From: Karalla daura
Taxonomy: Eukaryota; Chordata; Actinopteri; Chaetodontiformes; Leiognathidae
Length of the DNA: 64,000 nt
Assembly: GCA_029224185.1 (NCBI GenBank)
Contig: JANZKI010000043.1
Coordinates: 372,001 to 436,000 of the forward strand
Direction: 5' to 3'
The notes under the pieces are model-generated. The model worked only from the letters and a program-made list of their open reading frames with translations. It had not been told where the DNA came from and ran no database searches. How positions within the stretch are numbered: the first letter of the stretch is position 1; every line of letters begins with the position of its first letter. Below are positions 21,389 to 33,864 of the stretch, in pieces. A program made the position numbers and the translations under genes.

Positions 21389-21709
21389 GTGGGCCACCCC
21401 GGAGGCGGCTCACACCCCAAATCGTGCGTTTGGACTCGCTCGCGAGGGGTCGGGATTTCGGCCAAAACGACTGGTCCGGGATGGTCATTTTTTTACCTTT
21501 CGGCGAGCTTTAAAATCTCAGCTCCAGGATCAAATGATCCTGGAGCTCCAGGATCAAATGATCCTGGAGCTGAGATTTTAAAGCTCGCCGAAAGTGAAAA
21601 AGTGAAAAAAACGACCACCCCGGACCTGTGGTTTTTTTCACTTTCGGCGAGCTTTGATATCTCAGCTCCAGGATCAAATCCGGCATCGGGATTGCGTTTT
21701 CCAGTGACC
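21389..21709 (+). repeat. Foldback monomer FB321
   Basis: Second member of a foldback pair separated by one m3. Palindrome 21497-21594. In the next HOR copy this place is taken by an FB430 (26520). Confidence 0.95.
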
Positions 21710-23133
21710 GTGGGCCACCCCGGAGGCGGCTCACACCCCAAATCGTGCGTTTGGACTCGCTCGTTCGGGGTCGGGATTTCGGCCGAAAACGACAGGTCCG
21801 GGGTGGTCGTTTTTTTCACTTTCGGCGAGGGTTAATATCTCAGCTCCTGGACCACAGCCGGCCTCGGGATTGCTTTATCCAGTGAGCGTGGGCCACCCCG
21901 GAGGCGGCTCACACCCCAAATGGTGGGTTTGAGCTCGCTCGTTCGGGGTCAGGAAATCGGCTCAAAACGACAGGTCCGGGGTGGTCGTTTTTTTCACTTT
22001 CGGCGAGGGTTAATATCTCAGCTCCGGGACCACAGCCGGCCTCGGGATTGCTTTTTCCAGTGAGCGTGGGCCACCCCGGAGGCGGCTCACACCCCAAATC
22101 GTGCGTTTGGACTCATTCGTTCGGGGTCAGGATTTCGGCCGAAAACGACAGGTCCGGGGTGGTCGTTTTTTTCACTTTCGGCGAGGGTTAATATCTCAGC
22201 TCCGGGACCACAGCCGGCCTCGGGATTGCTTTTTCCAGTGAGCGTGGGCCACCCCGGAGGCGGCTCACACCCCAAATCGTGCGTTTGGACTCATTCGTTC
22301 GGGGTCAGGATTTCGGCCGAAAACGACAGGTCCGGGGTGGTCGTTTTTTTCACTTTCGGCGAGGGTTAATATCTCAGCTCCGGGACCACAGCCGGCCTCG
22401 GGATTGCGTTTTCCAGTGACCGTGGGCCACCCCGGAGGCGGCTCACACCCCAAATCGTGCGTTTGGACTCGCTCGTTCGGGGTCGGGATTTCGGCCGAAA
22501 ACGACAGGTCCGGGGTGGTCGCTTTTTTCACTTTCGGCGAGGGTTAATATCTCAGCTCCGGGACCACAGCCGGCCTCGGGATTGCTTTTTCCAGTGAGCG
22601 TGGGCCACCCCGGAGGCGGCTCACACCCCAAATCGTGCGTTTGGACTCATTCGTTCGGGGTCAGGATTTCGGCCGAAAACGACAGGTCCGGGGTGGTCGT
22701 TTTTTTCACTTTCGGCGAGGGTTAATATCTCAGCTCCGGGACCACAGCCGGCCTCGGGATTGCGTTTTCCAGTGACCGTGGGCCACCCCGGAGGCGGCTC
22801 ACACCCCAAATCGTGCGTTTGGACTCGCTCGCGAGGGGTCGGGATTTCGGCCGAAAACGACAGGTCCGGGGTGGTCGTTTTTTTCACTTTCGGCGATGGT
22901 TAATATCTCAGCTCCGGGACCACAGCCGGCCTCGGGATTGCTTTTTCCAGTGAGCGTGGGCCACCCCGGAGGCGGCTCACACCCCAAATCGTGCGTTTGG
23001 ACTCGCTCGCGAGGGGTCGGGATTTCGGCCGAAAACGACAGGTCCGGGGTGGTCGCTTTTTTCACTTTCGGCGAGGGTTAATATCTCAGCTCCGGGACCA
23101 CAGCCGGCCTCGGGATTGCTTTTTCCAGTGAGC

Positions 23134-23563
23134 GTGGGTCACCCCGGAGGCGGCTCACACCCCAAATCGTGCGTTTGGACTCGCTCGCGAGGGGTCGGGA
23201 TTTCGGCCAAAACGACTGGTCCGGGATGGTCATTTTTTTACCTTTCGGCGAGCTTTAAAATCTCAGCATCATCATCATCAAATGATATCTCGCTCGCGAG
23301 GGGTCGGGATTTCGGCCAAAACGACTGGTCCGGGATGGTCATTTTTTTACCTTTCGGCGAGCTTTAAAATCTCAGCTCCAGGATCAAATGATCCTGGAGC
23401 TCCAGGATCAAATGATCCTGGAGCTGAGATTTTAAAGCTCGCCGAAAGTGAAAAAGTGAAAAAAACGACCACCCCGGACCTGTGGTTTTTTTCACTTTCG
23501 GCGAGCTTTGATATCTCAGCTCCAGGATCAAATCCGGCATCGGGATTGCGTTTTCCAGTGACC
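23134..23563 (+). repeat. Foldback monomer FB430
   Basis: HOR counterpart of 18002. Duplication at 23180-23397; palindrome 23351-23448. Starts gtgggtcacc. Confidence 0.94.
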
Positions 23564-24987
23564 GTGGGCCACCCCGGAGGCGGCTCACACCCCAAATCGT
23601 GCGTTTGGACTCGCTCGTTCGGGGTCGGGATTTCGGCCGAAAACGACAGGTCCGGGGTGGTCGTTTTTTTCACTTTCGGCGAGGGTTAATATCTCAGCTC
23701 CTGGACCACAGCCGGCCTCGGGATTGCTTTATCCAGTGAGCGTGGGCCACCCCGGAGGCGGCTCACACCCCAAATGGTGGGTTTGAGCTCGCTCGTTCGG
23801 GGTCAGGAAATCGGCTCAAAACGACAGGTCCGGGGTGGTCGTTTTTTTCACTTTCGGCGAGGGTTAATATCTCAGCTCCGGGACCACAGCCGGCCTCGGG
23901 ATTGCTTTTTCCAGTGAGCGTGGGCCACCCCGGAGGCGGCTCACACCCCAAATCGTGCGTTTGGACTCATTCGTTCGGGGTCAGGATTTCGGCCGAAAAC
24001 GACAGGTCCGGGGTGGTCGTTTTTTTCACTTTCGGCGAGGGTTAATATCTCAGCTCCGGGACCACAGCCGGCCTCGGGATTGCTTTTTCCAGTGAGCGTG
24101 GGCCACCCCGGAGGCGGCTCACACCCCAAATCGTGCGTTTGGACTCATTCGTTCGGGGTCAGGATTTCGGCCGAAAACGACAGGTCCGGGGTGGTCGTTT
24201 TTTTCACTTTCGGCGAGGGTTAATATCTCAGCTCCGGGACCACAGCCGGCCTCGGGATTGCGTTTTCCAGTGACCGTGGGCCACCCCGGAGGCGGCTCAC
24301 ACCCCAAATCGTGCGTTTGGACTCGCTCGTTCGGGGTCGGGATTTCGGCCGAAAACGACAGGTCCGGGGTGGTCGCTTTTTTCACTTTCGGCGAGGGTTA
24401 ATATCTCAGCTCCGGGACCACAGCCGGCCTCGGGATTGCTTTTTCCAGTGAGCGTGGGCCACCCCGGAGGCGGCTCACACCCCAAATCGTGCGTTTGGAC
24501 TCATTCGTTCGGGGTCAGGATTTCGGCCGAAAACGACAGGTCCGGGGTGGTCGTTTTTTTCACTTTCGGCGAGGGTTAATATCTCAGCTCCGGGACCACA
24601 GCCGGCCTCGGGATTGCGTTTTCCAGTGACCGTGGGCCACCCCGGAGGCGGCTCACACCCCAAATCGTGCGTTTGGACTCGCTCGCGAGGGGTCGGGATT
24701 TCGGCCGAAAACGACAGGTCCGGGGTGGTCGTTTTTTTCACTTTCGGCGATGGTTAATATCTCAGCTCCGGGACCACAGCCGGCCTCGGGATTGCTTTTT
24801 CCAGTGAGCGTGGGCCACCCCGGAGGCGGCTCACACCCCAAATCGTGCGTTTGGACTCGCTCGCGAGGGGTCGGGATTTCGGCCGAAAACGACAGGTCCG
24901 GGGTGGTCGCTTTTTTCACTTTCGGCGAGGGTTAATATCTCAGCTCCGGGACCACAGCCGGCCTCGGGATTGCTTTTTCCAGTGAGC

Positions 24988-25308
24988 GTGGGTCACCCCG
25001 GAGGCGGCTCACACCCCAAATCGTGCGTTTGGACTCGCTCGCGAGGGGTCGGGATTTCGGCCAAAACGACTGGTCCGGGATGGTCATTTTTTTACCTTTC
25101 GGCGAGCTTTAAAATCTCAGCTCCAGGATCAAATGATCCTGGAGCTCCAGGATCAAATGATCCTGGAGCTGAGATTTTAAAGCTCGCCGAAAGTGAAAAA
25201 GTGAAAAAAACGACCACCCCGGACCTGTGGTTTTTTTCACTTTCGGCGAGCTTTGATATCTCAGCTCCAGGATCAAATCCGGCATCGGGATTGCGTTTTC
25301 CAGTGACC
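24988..25308 (+). repeat. Foldback monomer FB321
   Basis: HOR counterpart of 19856, same gtgggtcacc start. Palindrome 25096-25193. Confidence 0.95.
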
Positions 25309-26020
25309 GTGGGCCACCCCGGAGGCGGCTCACACCCCAAATCGTGCGTTTGGACTCGCTCGTTCGGGGTCGGGATTTCGGCCGAAAACGACAGGTCCGG
25401 GGTGGTCGTTTTTTTCACTTTCGGCGAGGGTTAATATCTCAGCTCCTGGACCACAGCCGGCCTCGGGATTGCTTTATCCAGTGAGCGTGGGCCACCCCGG
25501 AGGCGGCTCACACCCCAAATGGTGGGTTTGAGCTCGCTCGTTCGGGGTCAGGAAATCGGCTCAAAACGACAGGTCCGGGGTGGTCGTTTTTTTCACTTTC
25601 GGCGAGGGTTAATATCTCAGCTCCGGGACCACAGCCGGCCTCGGGATTGCTTTTTCCAGTGAGCGTGGGCCACCCCGGAGGCGGCTCACACCCCAAATCG
25701 TGCGTTTGGACTCATTCGTTCGGGGTCAGGATTTCGGCCGAAAACGACAGGTCCGGGGTGGTCGTTTTTTTCACTTTCGGCGAGGGTTAATATCTCAGCT
25801 CCGGGACCACAGCCGGCCTCGGGATTGCTTTTTCCAGTGAGCGTGGGCCACCCCGGAGGCGGCTCACACCCCAAATCGTGCGTTTGGACTCATTCGTTCG
25901 GGGTCAGGATTTCGGCCGAAAACGACAGGTCCGGGGTGGTCGTTTTTTTCACTTTCGGCGAGGGTTAATATCTCAGCTCCGGGACCACAGCCGGCCTCGG
26001 GATTGCTTTTTCCAGTGAGC

Positions 26021-26341
26021 GTGGGCCACCCCGGAGGCGGCTCACACCCCAAATCGTGCGTTTGGACTCGCTCGCGAGGGGTCGGGATTTCGGCCAAAAC
26101 GACTGGTCCGGGATGGTCATTTTTTTACCTTTCGGCGAGCTTTAAAATCTCAGCTCCAGGATCAAATGATCCTGGAGCTCCAGGATCAAATGATCCTGGA
26201 GCTGAGATTTTAAAGCTCGCCGAAAGTGAAAAAGTGAAAAAAACGACCACCCCGGACCTGTGGTTTTTTTCACTTTCGGCGAGCTTTGATATCTCAGCTC
26301 CAGGATCAAATCCGGCATCGGGATTGCGTTTTCCAGTGACC
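26021..26341 (+). repeat. Foldback monomer FB321
   Basis: HOR counterpart of 20889, without its extra A and with normal ctgtgg spacer. Palindrome 26129-26226. Confidence 0.95.
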
Positions 26342-26519
26342 GTGGGCCACCCCGGAGGCGGCTCACACCCCAAATCGTGCGTTTGGACTCGCTCGTTCGG
26401 GGTCGGGATTTCGGCCGAAAACGACAGGTCCGGGGTGGTCGTTTTTTTCACTTTCGGCGAGGGTTAATATCTCAGCTCCGGGACCACAGCCGGCCTCGGG
26501 ATTGCGTTTTCCAGTGACC

Positions 26520-26949
26520 GTGGGCCACCCCGGAGGCGGCTCACACCCCAAATCGTGCGTTTGGACTCGCTCGCGAGGGGTCGGGATTTCGGCCAAAACG
26601 ACTGGTCCGGGATGGTCATTTTTTTACCTTTCGGCGAGCTTTAAAATCTCAGCATCATCATCATCAAATGATATCTCGCTCGCGAGGGGTCGGGATTTCG
26701 GCCAAAACGACTGGTCCGGGATGGTCATTTTTTTACCTTTCGGCGAGCTTTAAAATCTCAGCTCCAGGATCAAATGATCCTGGAGCTCCAGGATCAAATG
26801 ATCCTGGAGCTGAGATTTTAAAGCTCGCCGAAAGTGAAAAAGTGAAAAAAACGACCACCCCGGACCTGTGGTTTTTTTCACTTTCGGCGAGCTTTGATAT
26901 CTCAGCTCCAGGATCAAATCCGGCATCGGGATTGCGTTTTCCAGTGACC
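26520..26949 (+). repeat. Foldback monomer FB430
   Basis: Holds the position of FB321 21389. Unlike the other FB430 units it starts gtgggccacc after gaccg, so its left end is FB321-like and its duplication may have been acquired by conversion. Palindrome 26737-26834. Confidence 0.93.
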
Positions 26950-28373
26950 GTGGGCCACCCCGGAGGCGGCTCACACCCCAAATCGTGCGTTTGGACTCGC
27001 TCGTTCGGGGTCGGGATTTCGGCCGAAAACGACAGGTCCGGGGTGGTCGTTTTTTTCACTTTCGGCGAGGGTTAATATCTCAGCTCCTGGACCACAGCCG
27101 GCCTCGGGATTGCTTTATCCAGTGAGCGTGGGCCACCCCGGAGGCGGCTCACACCCCAAATGGTGGGTTTGAGCTCGCTCGTTCGGGGTCAGGAAATCGG
27201 CTCAAAACGACAGGTCCGGGGTGGTCGTTTTTTTCACTTTCGGCGAGGGTTAATATCTCAGCTCCGGGACCACAGCCGGCCTCGGGATTGCTTTTTCCAG
27301 TGAGCGTGGGCCACCCCGGAGGCGGCTCACACCCCAAATCGTGCGTTTGGACTCATTCGTTCGGGGTCAGGATTTCGGCCGAAAACGACAGGTCCGGGGT
27401 GGTCGTTTTTTTCACTTTCGGCGAGGGTTAATATCTCAGCTCCGGGACCACAGCCGGCCTCGGGATTGCTTTTTCCAGTGAGCGTGGGCCACCCCGGAGG
27501 CGGCTCACACCCCAAATCGTGCGTTTGGACTCATTCGTTCGGGGTCAGGATTTCGGCCGAAAACGACAGGTCCGGGGTGGTCGTTTTTTTCACTTTCGGC
27601 GAGGGTTAATATCTCAGCTCCGGGACCACAGCCGGCCTCGGGATTGCGTTTTCCAGTGACCGTGGGCCACCCCGGAGGCGGCTCACACCCCAAATCGTGC
27701 GTTTGGACTCGCTCGTTCGGGGTCGGGATTTCGGCCGAAAACGACAGGTCCGGGGTGGTCGCTTTTTTCACTTTCGGCGAGGGTTAATATCTCAGCTCCG
27801 GGACCACAGCCGGCCTCGGGATTGCTTTTTCCAGTGAGCGTGGGCCACCCCGGAGGCGGCTCACACCCCAAATCGTGCGTTTGGACTCATTCGTTCGGGG
27901 TCAGGATTTCGGCCGAAAACGACAGGTCCGGGGTGGTCGTTTTTTTCACTTTCGGCGAGGGTTAATATCTCAGCTCCGGGACCACAGCCGGCCTCGGGAT
28001 TGCGTTTTCCAGTGACCGTGGGCCACCCCGGAGGCGGCTCACACCCCAAATCGTGCGTTTGGACTCGCTCGCGAGGGGTCGGGATTTCGGCCGAAAACGA
28101 CAGGTCCGGGGTGGTCGTTTTTTTCACTTTCGGCGATGGTTAATATCTCAGCTCCGGGACCACAGCCGGCCTCGGGATTGCTTTTTCCAGTGAGCGTGGG
28201 CCACCCCGGAGGCGGCTCACACCCCAAATCGTGCGTTTGGACTCGCTCGCGAGGGGTCGGGATTTCGGCCGAAAACGACAGGTCCGGGGTGGTCGCTTTT
28301 TTCACTTTCGGCGAGGGTTAATATCTCAGCTCCGGGACCACAGCCGGCCTCGGGATTGCTTTTTCCAGTGAGC

Positions 28374-28803
28374 GTGGGTCACCCCGGAGGCGGCTCACAC
28401 CCCAAATCGTGCGTTTGGACTCGCTCGCGAGGGGTCGGGATTTCGGCCAAAACGACTGGTCCGGGATGGTCATTTTTTTACCTTTCGGCGAGCTTTAAAA
28501 TCTCAGCATCATCATCATCAAATGATATCTCGCTCGCGAGGGGTCGGGATTTCGGCCAAAACGACTGGTCCGGGATGGTCATTTTTTTACCTTTCGGCGA
28601 GCTTTAAAATCTCAGCTCCAGGATCAAATGATCCTGGAGCTCCAGGATCAAATGATCCTGGAGCTGAGATTTTAAAGCTCGCCGAAAGTGAAAAAGTGAA
28701 AAAAACGACCACCCCGGACCTGTGGTTTTTTTCACTTTCGGCGAGCTTTGATATCTCAGCTCCAGGATCAAATCCGGCATCGGGATTGCGTTTTCCAGTG
28801 ACC
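28374..28803 (+). repeat. Foldback monomer FB430
   Basis: Fourth FB430, starts gtgggtcacc. Palindrome 28591-28688. Leads the truncated third zone II copy. Confidence 0.94.
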
Positions 28804-29693
28804 GTGGGCCACCCCGGAGGCGGCTCACACCCCAAATCGTGCGTTTGGACTCGCTCGTTCGGGGTCGGGATTTCGGCCGAAAACGACAGGTCCGGGGTGG
28901 TCGTTTTTTTCACTTTCGGCGAGGGTTAATATCTCAGCTCCTGGACCACAGCCGGCCTCGGGATTGCTTTATCCAGTGAGCGTGGGCCACCCCGGAGGCG
29001 GCTCACACCCCAAATGGTGGGTTTGAGCTCGCTCGTTCGGGGTCAGGAAATCGGCTCAAAACGACAGGTCCGGGGTGGTCGTTTTTTTCACTTTCGGCGA
29101 GGGTTAATATCTCAGCTCCGGGACCACAGCCGGCCTCGGGATTGCTTTTTCCAGTGAGCGTGGGCCACCCCGGAGGCGGCTCACACCCCAAATCGTGCGT
29201 TTGGACTCATTCGTTCGGGGTCAGGATTTCGGCCGAAAACGACAGGTCCGGGGTGGTCGTTTTTTTCACTTTCGGCGAGGGTTAATATCTCAGCTCCGGG
29301 ACCACAGCCGGCCTCGGGATTGCTTTTTCCAGTGAGCGTGGGCCACCCCGGAGGCGGCTCACACCCCAAATCGTGCGTTTGGACTCGCTCGCGAGGGGTC
29401 GGGATTTCGGCCGAAAACGACAGGTCCGGGGTGGTCGTTTTTTTCACTTTCGGCGATGGTTAATATCTCAGGTCCGGGACCACAGCCGGCCTCGGGATTG
29501 CTTTTTCCAGTGAGCGTGGGCCACCCCGGAGGCGGCTCACACCCCAAATCGTGCGTTTGGACTCGCTCGCGAGGGGTCGGGATTTCGGCCGAAAACGACA
29601 GGTCCGGGGTGGTCGCTTTTTTCACTTTCGGCGAGGGTTAATATCTCAGCTCCGGGACCACAGCCGGCCTCGGGATTGCTTTTTCCAGTGAGC
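28374..29693 (+). repeat. Truncated third copy of the zone II HOR
   Basis: FB430 28374, m3 28804, w 28982, m1 29160, m2 29338, m2 29516. Compared with the full 9-mer module, three units (m1, m3, m1) are missing between the first m1 and the m2 pair. This is a simple three-monomer deletion at the border to zone III. Unit 29338 has the private variant ctcaggtccggg at about 29470. Confidence 0.85.
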
Positions 29694-29979
29694 GTGGGTC
29701 ACCCCGGAGGCGGCTCACACCCCAAATCGTGCGTTTGGACTCGCTCGCGAGGGGTCGGGATTTCGGCCAAAACGACTGGTCCGGGATGGTCATTTTTTTA
29801 CCTTTCGGCGAGCTTTAAAATCTCAGCATCATCATCATCAAATGATATCTCGCTCGCGAGGGGTCGGGATTTCGGCCAAAACGACTGGTCCGGGATGGTC
29901 ATTTTTTTACCTTTCGGCGAGCTTTGATATCTCAGCTCCAGGATCAAATCCGGCATCGGGATTGCTTTTTCCAGTGAGC
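29694..29979 (+). repeat. Foldback-derived monomer FB286 (palindrome lost)
   Basis: Equals FB430 minus 144 bp: the second copy of the 109-bp unit runs through ctttcggcgagcttt directly into gatatctcag. The deletion is between the 15-bp direct repeats that flank the inverted segment, so no inverted copy remains. First FB286; followed by m1 and w. Confidence 0.94.
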
Positions 29980-30335
29980 GTGGGCCACCCCGGAGGCGGC
30001 TCACACCCCAAATCGTGCGTTTGGACTCATTCGTTCGGGGTCAGGATTTCGGCCGAAAACGACAGGTCCGGGGTGGTCGTTTTTTTCACTTTCGGCGAGG
30101 GTTAATATCTCAGCTCCTGGACCACAGCCGGCCTCGGGATTGCTTTATCCAGTGAGCGTGGGCCACCCCGGAGGCGGCTCACACCCCAAATGGTGGGTTT
30201 GAGCTCGCTCGTTCGGGGTCAGGAAATCGGCTCAAAACGACAGGTCCGTGGTGGTCGTTTTTTTCACTTTCGGCGAGGGTTAATATCTCAGCTCCGGGAC
30301 CACAGCCGGCCTCGGGATTGCTTTTTCCAGTGAGC

Positions 30336-30656
30336 GTGGGCCACCCCGGAGGCGGCTCACACCCCAAATCGTGCGTTTGGACTCGCTCGCGAGGGGTCGG
30401 GATTTCGGCCAAAACGACTGGTCCGGGATGGTCATTTTTTTACCTTTCGGCGAGCTTTAAAATCTCAGCTCCAGGATCAAATGATCCTGGAGCTCCAGGA
30501 TCAAATGATCCTGGAGCTGAGATTTTAAAGCTCGCCGAAAGTGAAAAAGTGAAAAAAACGACCACCCCGGACCTGTGTTTTTTTTCACTTTCGGCGAGCT
30601 TTGATATCTCAGCTCCAGGATCAAATCCGGCATCGGGATTGCGTTTTCCAGTGACC
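30336..30656 (+). repeat. Foldback monomer FB321
   Basis: Palindrome 30444-30541; carries the ctgtgtttttttt spacer variant also seen at 20889, 34577 and 38496. First of three foldbacks within 1.2 kb. Confidence 0.95.
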
Positions 30657-30834
30657 GTGGGCCACCCCGGAGGCGGCTCACACCCCAAATCGTGCGTTTG
30701 GACTCGCTCGTTCGGGGTCGGGATTTCGGCCGAAAACGACAGGTCCGGGGTGGTCGTTTTTTTCACTTTCGGCGAGGGTTAATATCTCAGCTCCGGGACC
30801 ACAGCCGGCCTCGGGATTGCGTTTTCCAGTGACC

Positions 30835-31155
30835 GTGGGCCACCCCGGAGGCGGCTCACACCCCAAATCGTGCGTTTGGACTCGCTCGCGAGGGGTCGGG
30901 ATTTCGGCCAAAACGACTGGTCCGGGATGGTCATTTTTTTACCTTTCGGCGAGCTTTAAAATCTCAGCTCCAGGATCAAATGATCCTGGAGCTCCAGGAT
31001 CAAATGATCCTGGAGCTGAGATTTTAAAGCTCGCCGAAAGTGAAAAAGTGAAAAAAACGACCACCCCGGACCTGTGGTTTTTTTCACTTTCGGCGAGCTT
31101 TGATATCTCAGCTCCAGGATCAAATCCGGCATCGGGATTGCGTTTTCCAGTGACC
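30835..31155 (+). repeat. Foldback monomer FB321
   Basis: Palindrome 30943-31040. Directly followed by another FB321, the only back-to-back pair in the window. Confidence 0.95.
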
Positions 31156-31476
31156 GTGGGCCACCCCGGAGGCGGCTCACACCCCAAATCGTGCGTTTGG
31201 ACTCGCTCGCGAGGGGTCGGGATTTCGGCCAAAACGACTGGTCCGGGATGGTCATTTTTTTACCTTTCGGCGAGCTTTAAAATCTCAGCTCCAGGATCAA
31301 ATGATCCTGGAGCTCCAGGATCAAATGATCCTGGAGCTGAGATTTTAAAGCTCGCCGAAAGTGAAAAAGTGAAAAAAACGACCACCCCGGACCTGTGGTT
31401 TTTTTCACTTTCGGCGAGCTTTGATATCTCAGCTCCAGGATCAAATCCGGCATCGGGATTGCGTTTTCCAGTGACC
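31156..31476 (+). repeat. Foldback monomer FB321
   Basis: Palindrome 31264-31361. Second of the back-to-back pair. Because 321 is a multiple of three, the pair produces a 261-codon open frame at 30817-31602 that has no gene-like features. Confidence 0.95.
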
Positions 31477-32366
31477 GTGGGCCACCCCGGAGGCGGCTCA
31501 CACCCCAAATCGTGCGTTTGGACTCGCTCGCGAGGGGTCGGGATTTCGGCCGAAAACGACAGGTCCGGGGTGGTCGTTTTTTTCACTTTCGGCGAGGGTT
31601 AATATCTCAGCTCCTGGACCACAGCCGGCCTCGGGATTGCTTTATCCAGTGAGCGTGGGCCACCCCGGAGGCGGCTCACACCCCAAATGGTGGGTTTGAG
31701 CTCGCTCGTTCGGGGTCAGGAAATCGGCTCAAAACGACAGGTCCGGGGTGGTCGTTTTTGTCACTTTCGGCGAGGGTTAATATCTCAGCTCCGGGACCAC
31801 AGCCGGCCTCGGGATTGCTTTTTCCAGTGAGCGTGGGCCACCCCGGAGGCGGCTCACACCCCAAATCGTGCGTTTGGACTCATTCGTTCGGGGTCAGGAT
31901 TTCGGCCGAAAACGACAGGTCCGGGGTGGTCGTTTTTTTCACTTTCGGCGAGGGTTAATATCTCAGCTCCGGGACCACAGCCGGCCTCGGGATTGCTTTT
32001 TCCAGTGAGCGTGGGCCACCCCGGAGGCGGCTCACACCCCAAATCGTGCGTTTGGACTCGCTCGCGAGGGGTCGGGATTTCGGCCGAAAACGACAGGTCC
32101 GGGGTGGTCGTTTTTTTCACTTTCGGCGATGGTTAATATCTCAGCTCCGGGACCACAGCCGGCCTCGGGATTGCTTTTTCCAGTGAGCGTGGGCCACCCC
32201 GGAGGCGGCTCACACCCCAAATCGTGCGTTTGGACTCGCTCGCGAGGGGTCGGGATTTCGGCCGAAAACGACAGGTCCGGGGTGGTCGCTTTTTTCACTT
32301 TCGGCGAGGGTTAATATCTCAGCTCCGGGACCACAGCCGGCCTCGGGATTGCTTTTTCCAGTGAGC

Positions 32367-32652
32367 GTGGGTCACCCCGGAGGCGGCTCACACCCCAAAT
32401 CGTGCGTTTGGACTCGCTCGCGAGGGGTCGGGATTTCGGCCAAAACGACTGGTCCGGGATGGTCATTTTTTTACCTTTCGGCGAGCTTTAAAATCTCAGC
32501 ATCATCATCATCAAATGATATCTCGCTCGCGAGGGGTCGGGATTTCGGCCAAAACGACTGGTCCGGGATGGTCATTTTTTTACCTTTCGGCGAGCTTTGA
32601 TATCTCAGCTCCAGGATCAAATCCGGCATCGGGATTGCTTTTTCCAGTGAGC
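32367..32652 (+). repeat. Foldback-derived monomer FB286
   Basis: Starts gtgggtcacc, has the ATC run, no inverted copy. Leads the 3920-bp HOR; followed by m1 and w. Confidence 0.94.
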
Positions 32653-33542
32653 GTGGGCCACCCCGGAGGCGGCTCACACCCCAAATCGTGCGTTTGGACT
32701 CATTCGTTCGGGGTCAGGATTTCGGCCGAAAACGACAGGTCCGGGGTGGTCGTTTTTTTCACTTTCGGCGAGGGTTAATATCTCAGCTCCTGGACCACAG
32801 CCGGCCTCGGGATTGCTTTATCCAGTGAGCGTGGGCCACCCCGGAGGCGGCTCACACCCCAAATGGTGGGTTTGAGCTCGCTCGTTCGGGGTCAGGAAAT
32901 CGGCTCAAAACGACAGGTCCGTGGTGGTCGTTTTTTTCACTTTCGGCGAGGGTTAATATCTCAGCTCCGGGACCACAGCCGGCCTCGGGATTGCTTTTTC
33001 CAGTGAGCGTGGGCCACCCCGGAGGCGGCTCACACCCCAAATCGTGCGTTTGGACTCGTTCGTTCGGGGTCAGGATTTCGGCCGAAAACGACAGGTCCGG
33101 GGTGGTCGTTTTTTTCACTTTCAGCGAGGGTTAATATCTCAGCTCCGGGACCACAGCCGGCCTCGGGATTGCGTTTTCCAGTGACCGTGGGCCACCCCGG
33201 AGGCGGCTCACACCCCAAATCGTGCGTTTGGACTCGCTCGTTCGGGGTCGGGATTTCGGCCGAAAACGACAGGTCCGGGGTGGTCGCTTTTTTCACTTTC
33301 GGCGAGGGTTAATATCTCAGCTCCGGGACCACAGCCGGCCTCGGGATTGCTTTTTCCAGTGAGCGTGGGCCACCCCGGAGGCGGCTCACACCCCAAATCG
33401 TGCGTTTGGACTCATTCGTTCGGGGTCAGGATTTCGGCCGAAAACGACAGGTCCGGGGTGGGCGTTTTTTTCACTTTCGGCGAGGGTTAATATCTCAGCT
33501 CCGGGACCACAGCCGGCCTCGGGATTGCGTTTTCCAGTGACC

Positions 33543-33864
33543 GTGGGCCACCCCGGAGGCGGCTCACACCCCAAATCGTGCGTTTGGACTCGCTCGCGAG
33601 GGGTCGGGATTTCGGCCAAAACGACTGGTCCGGGATGGTCATTTTTTTACCTTTCGGCGAGCTTTAAAATCTCAGCTCCAGGATCAAATGATCCTGGAGC
33701 TCCAGGATCAAATGATCCTGGAGCTGAGATTTTAAAGCTCGCCGAAAGTGAAAAAGTGAAAAAAAACGACCACCCCGGACCTGTGGTTTTTTTCACTTTC
33801 GGCGAGCTTTGATATCTCAGCTCCAGGATCAAATCCGGCATCGGGATTGCGTTTTCCAGTGACC
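33543..33864 (+). repeat. Foldback monomer FB322
   Basis: Palindrome 33651-33748; eight A in the inverted arm but the normal ctgtgg spacer, so it differs from FB322 at 20889. Confidence 0.94.

Larger units (their letters stand above)
18002..23133 (+). repeat. 25-mer higher-order repeat, zone II, copy 1 (5132 bp)
   Basis: Order: FB430 18002, m3, w, m1, m1, m3, m1, m2, m2; FB321 19856, m3, w, m1, m1; FB322 20889, m3; FB321 21389, m3, w, m1, m1, m3, m1, m2, m2. Internal modules are 1854, 1033, 500 and 1745 bp. The first and last modules have identical order and differ only in FB430 versus FB321, so the 25-mer is itself built by duplication of a 9-mer. Confidence 0.88.
23134..28373 (+). repeat. 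25-mer higher-order repeat, zone II, copy 2 (5240 bp)
   Basis: Same order as the preceding copy, with modules 1854, 1033, 499 and 1854 bp. Two length differences explain the 108-bp excess: the fourth-module foldback (26520) is FB430 instead of FB321 (+109), and the third-module foldback (26021) lacks the extra A of 20889 (-1). Confidence 0.88.
29694..32366 (+). repeat. Zone III HOR, rearranged first copy (2673 bp)
   Basis: FB286 29694, m1, w, FB321 30336, m3, FB321 30835, FB321 31156, m2, w, m1, m2, m2. Relative to the next copy it lacks eight units after the first w (m4, m3, m1, FB, m3, w, m1, m1) and has one additional FB321. Confidence 0.85.

Noticed and set aside
30817..31602. 261-codon open reading frame, and many recurrent frames of 60-154 codons on both strands
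   Set aside because: They arise from repeat arithmetic: 178 shifts the frame by one per unit, while 321 keeps it, so foldbacks give longer frames. Overlapping frames are open on both strands, and starts and stops follow subfamily variants. There is no ribosome-site, intron or domain evidence.
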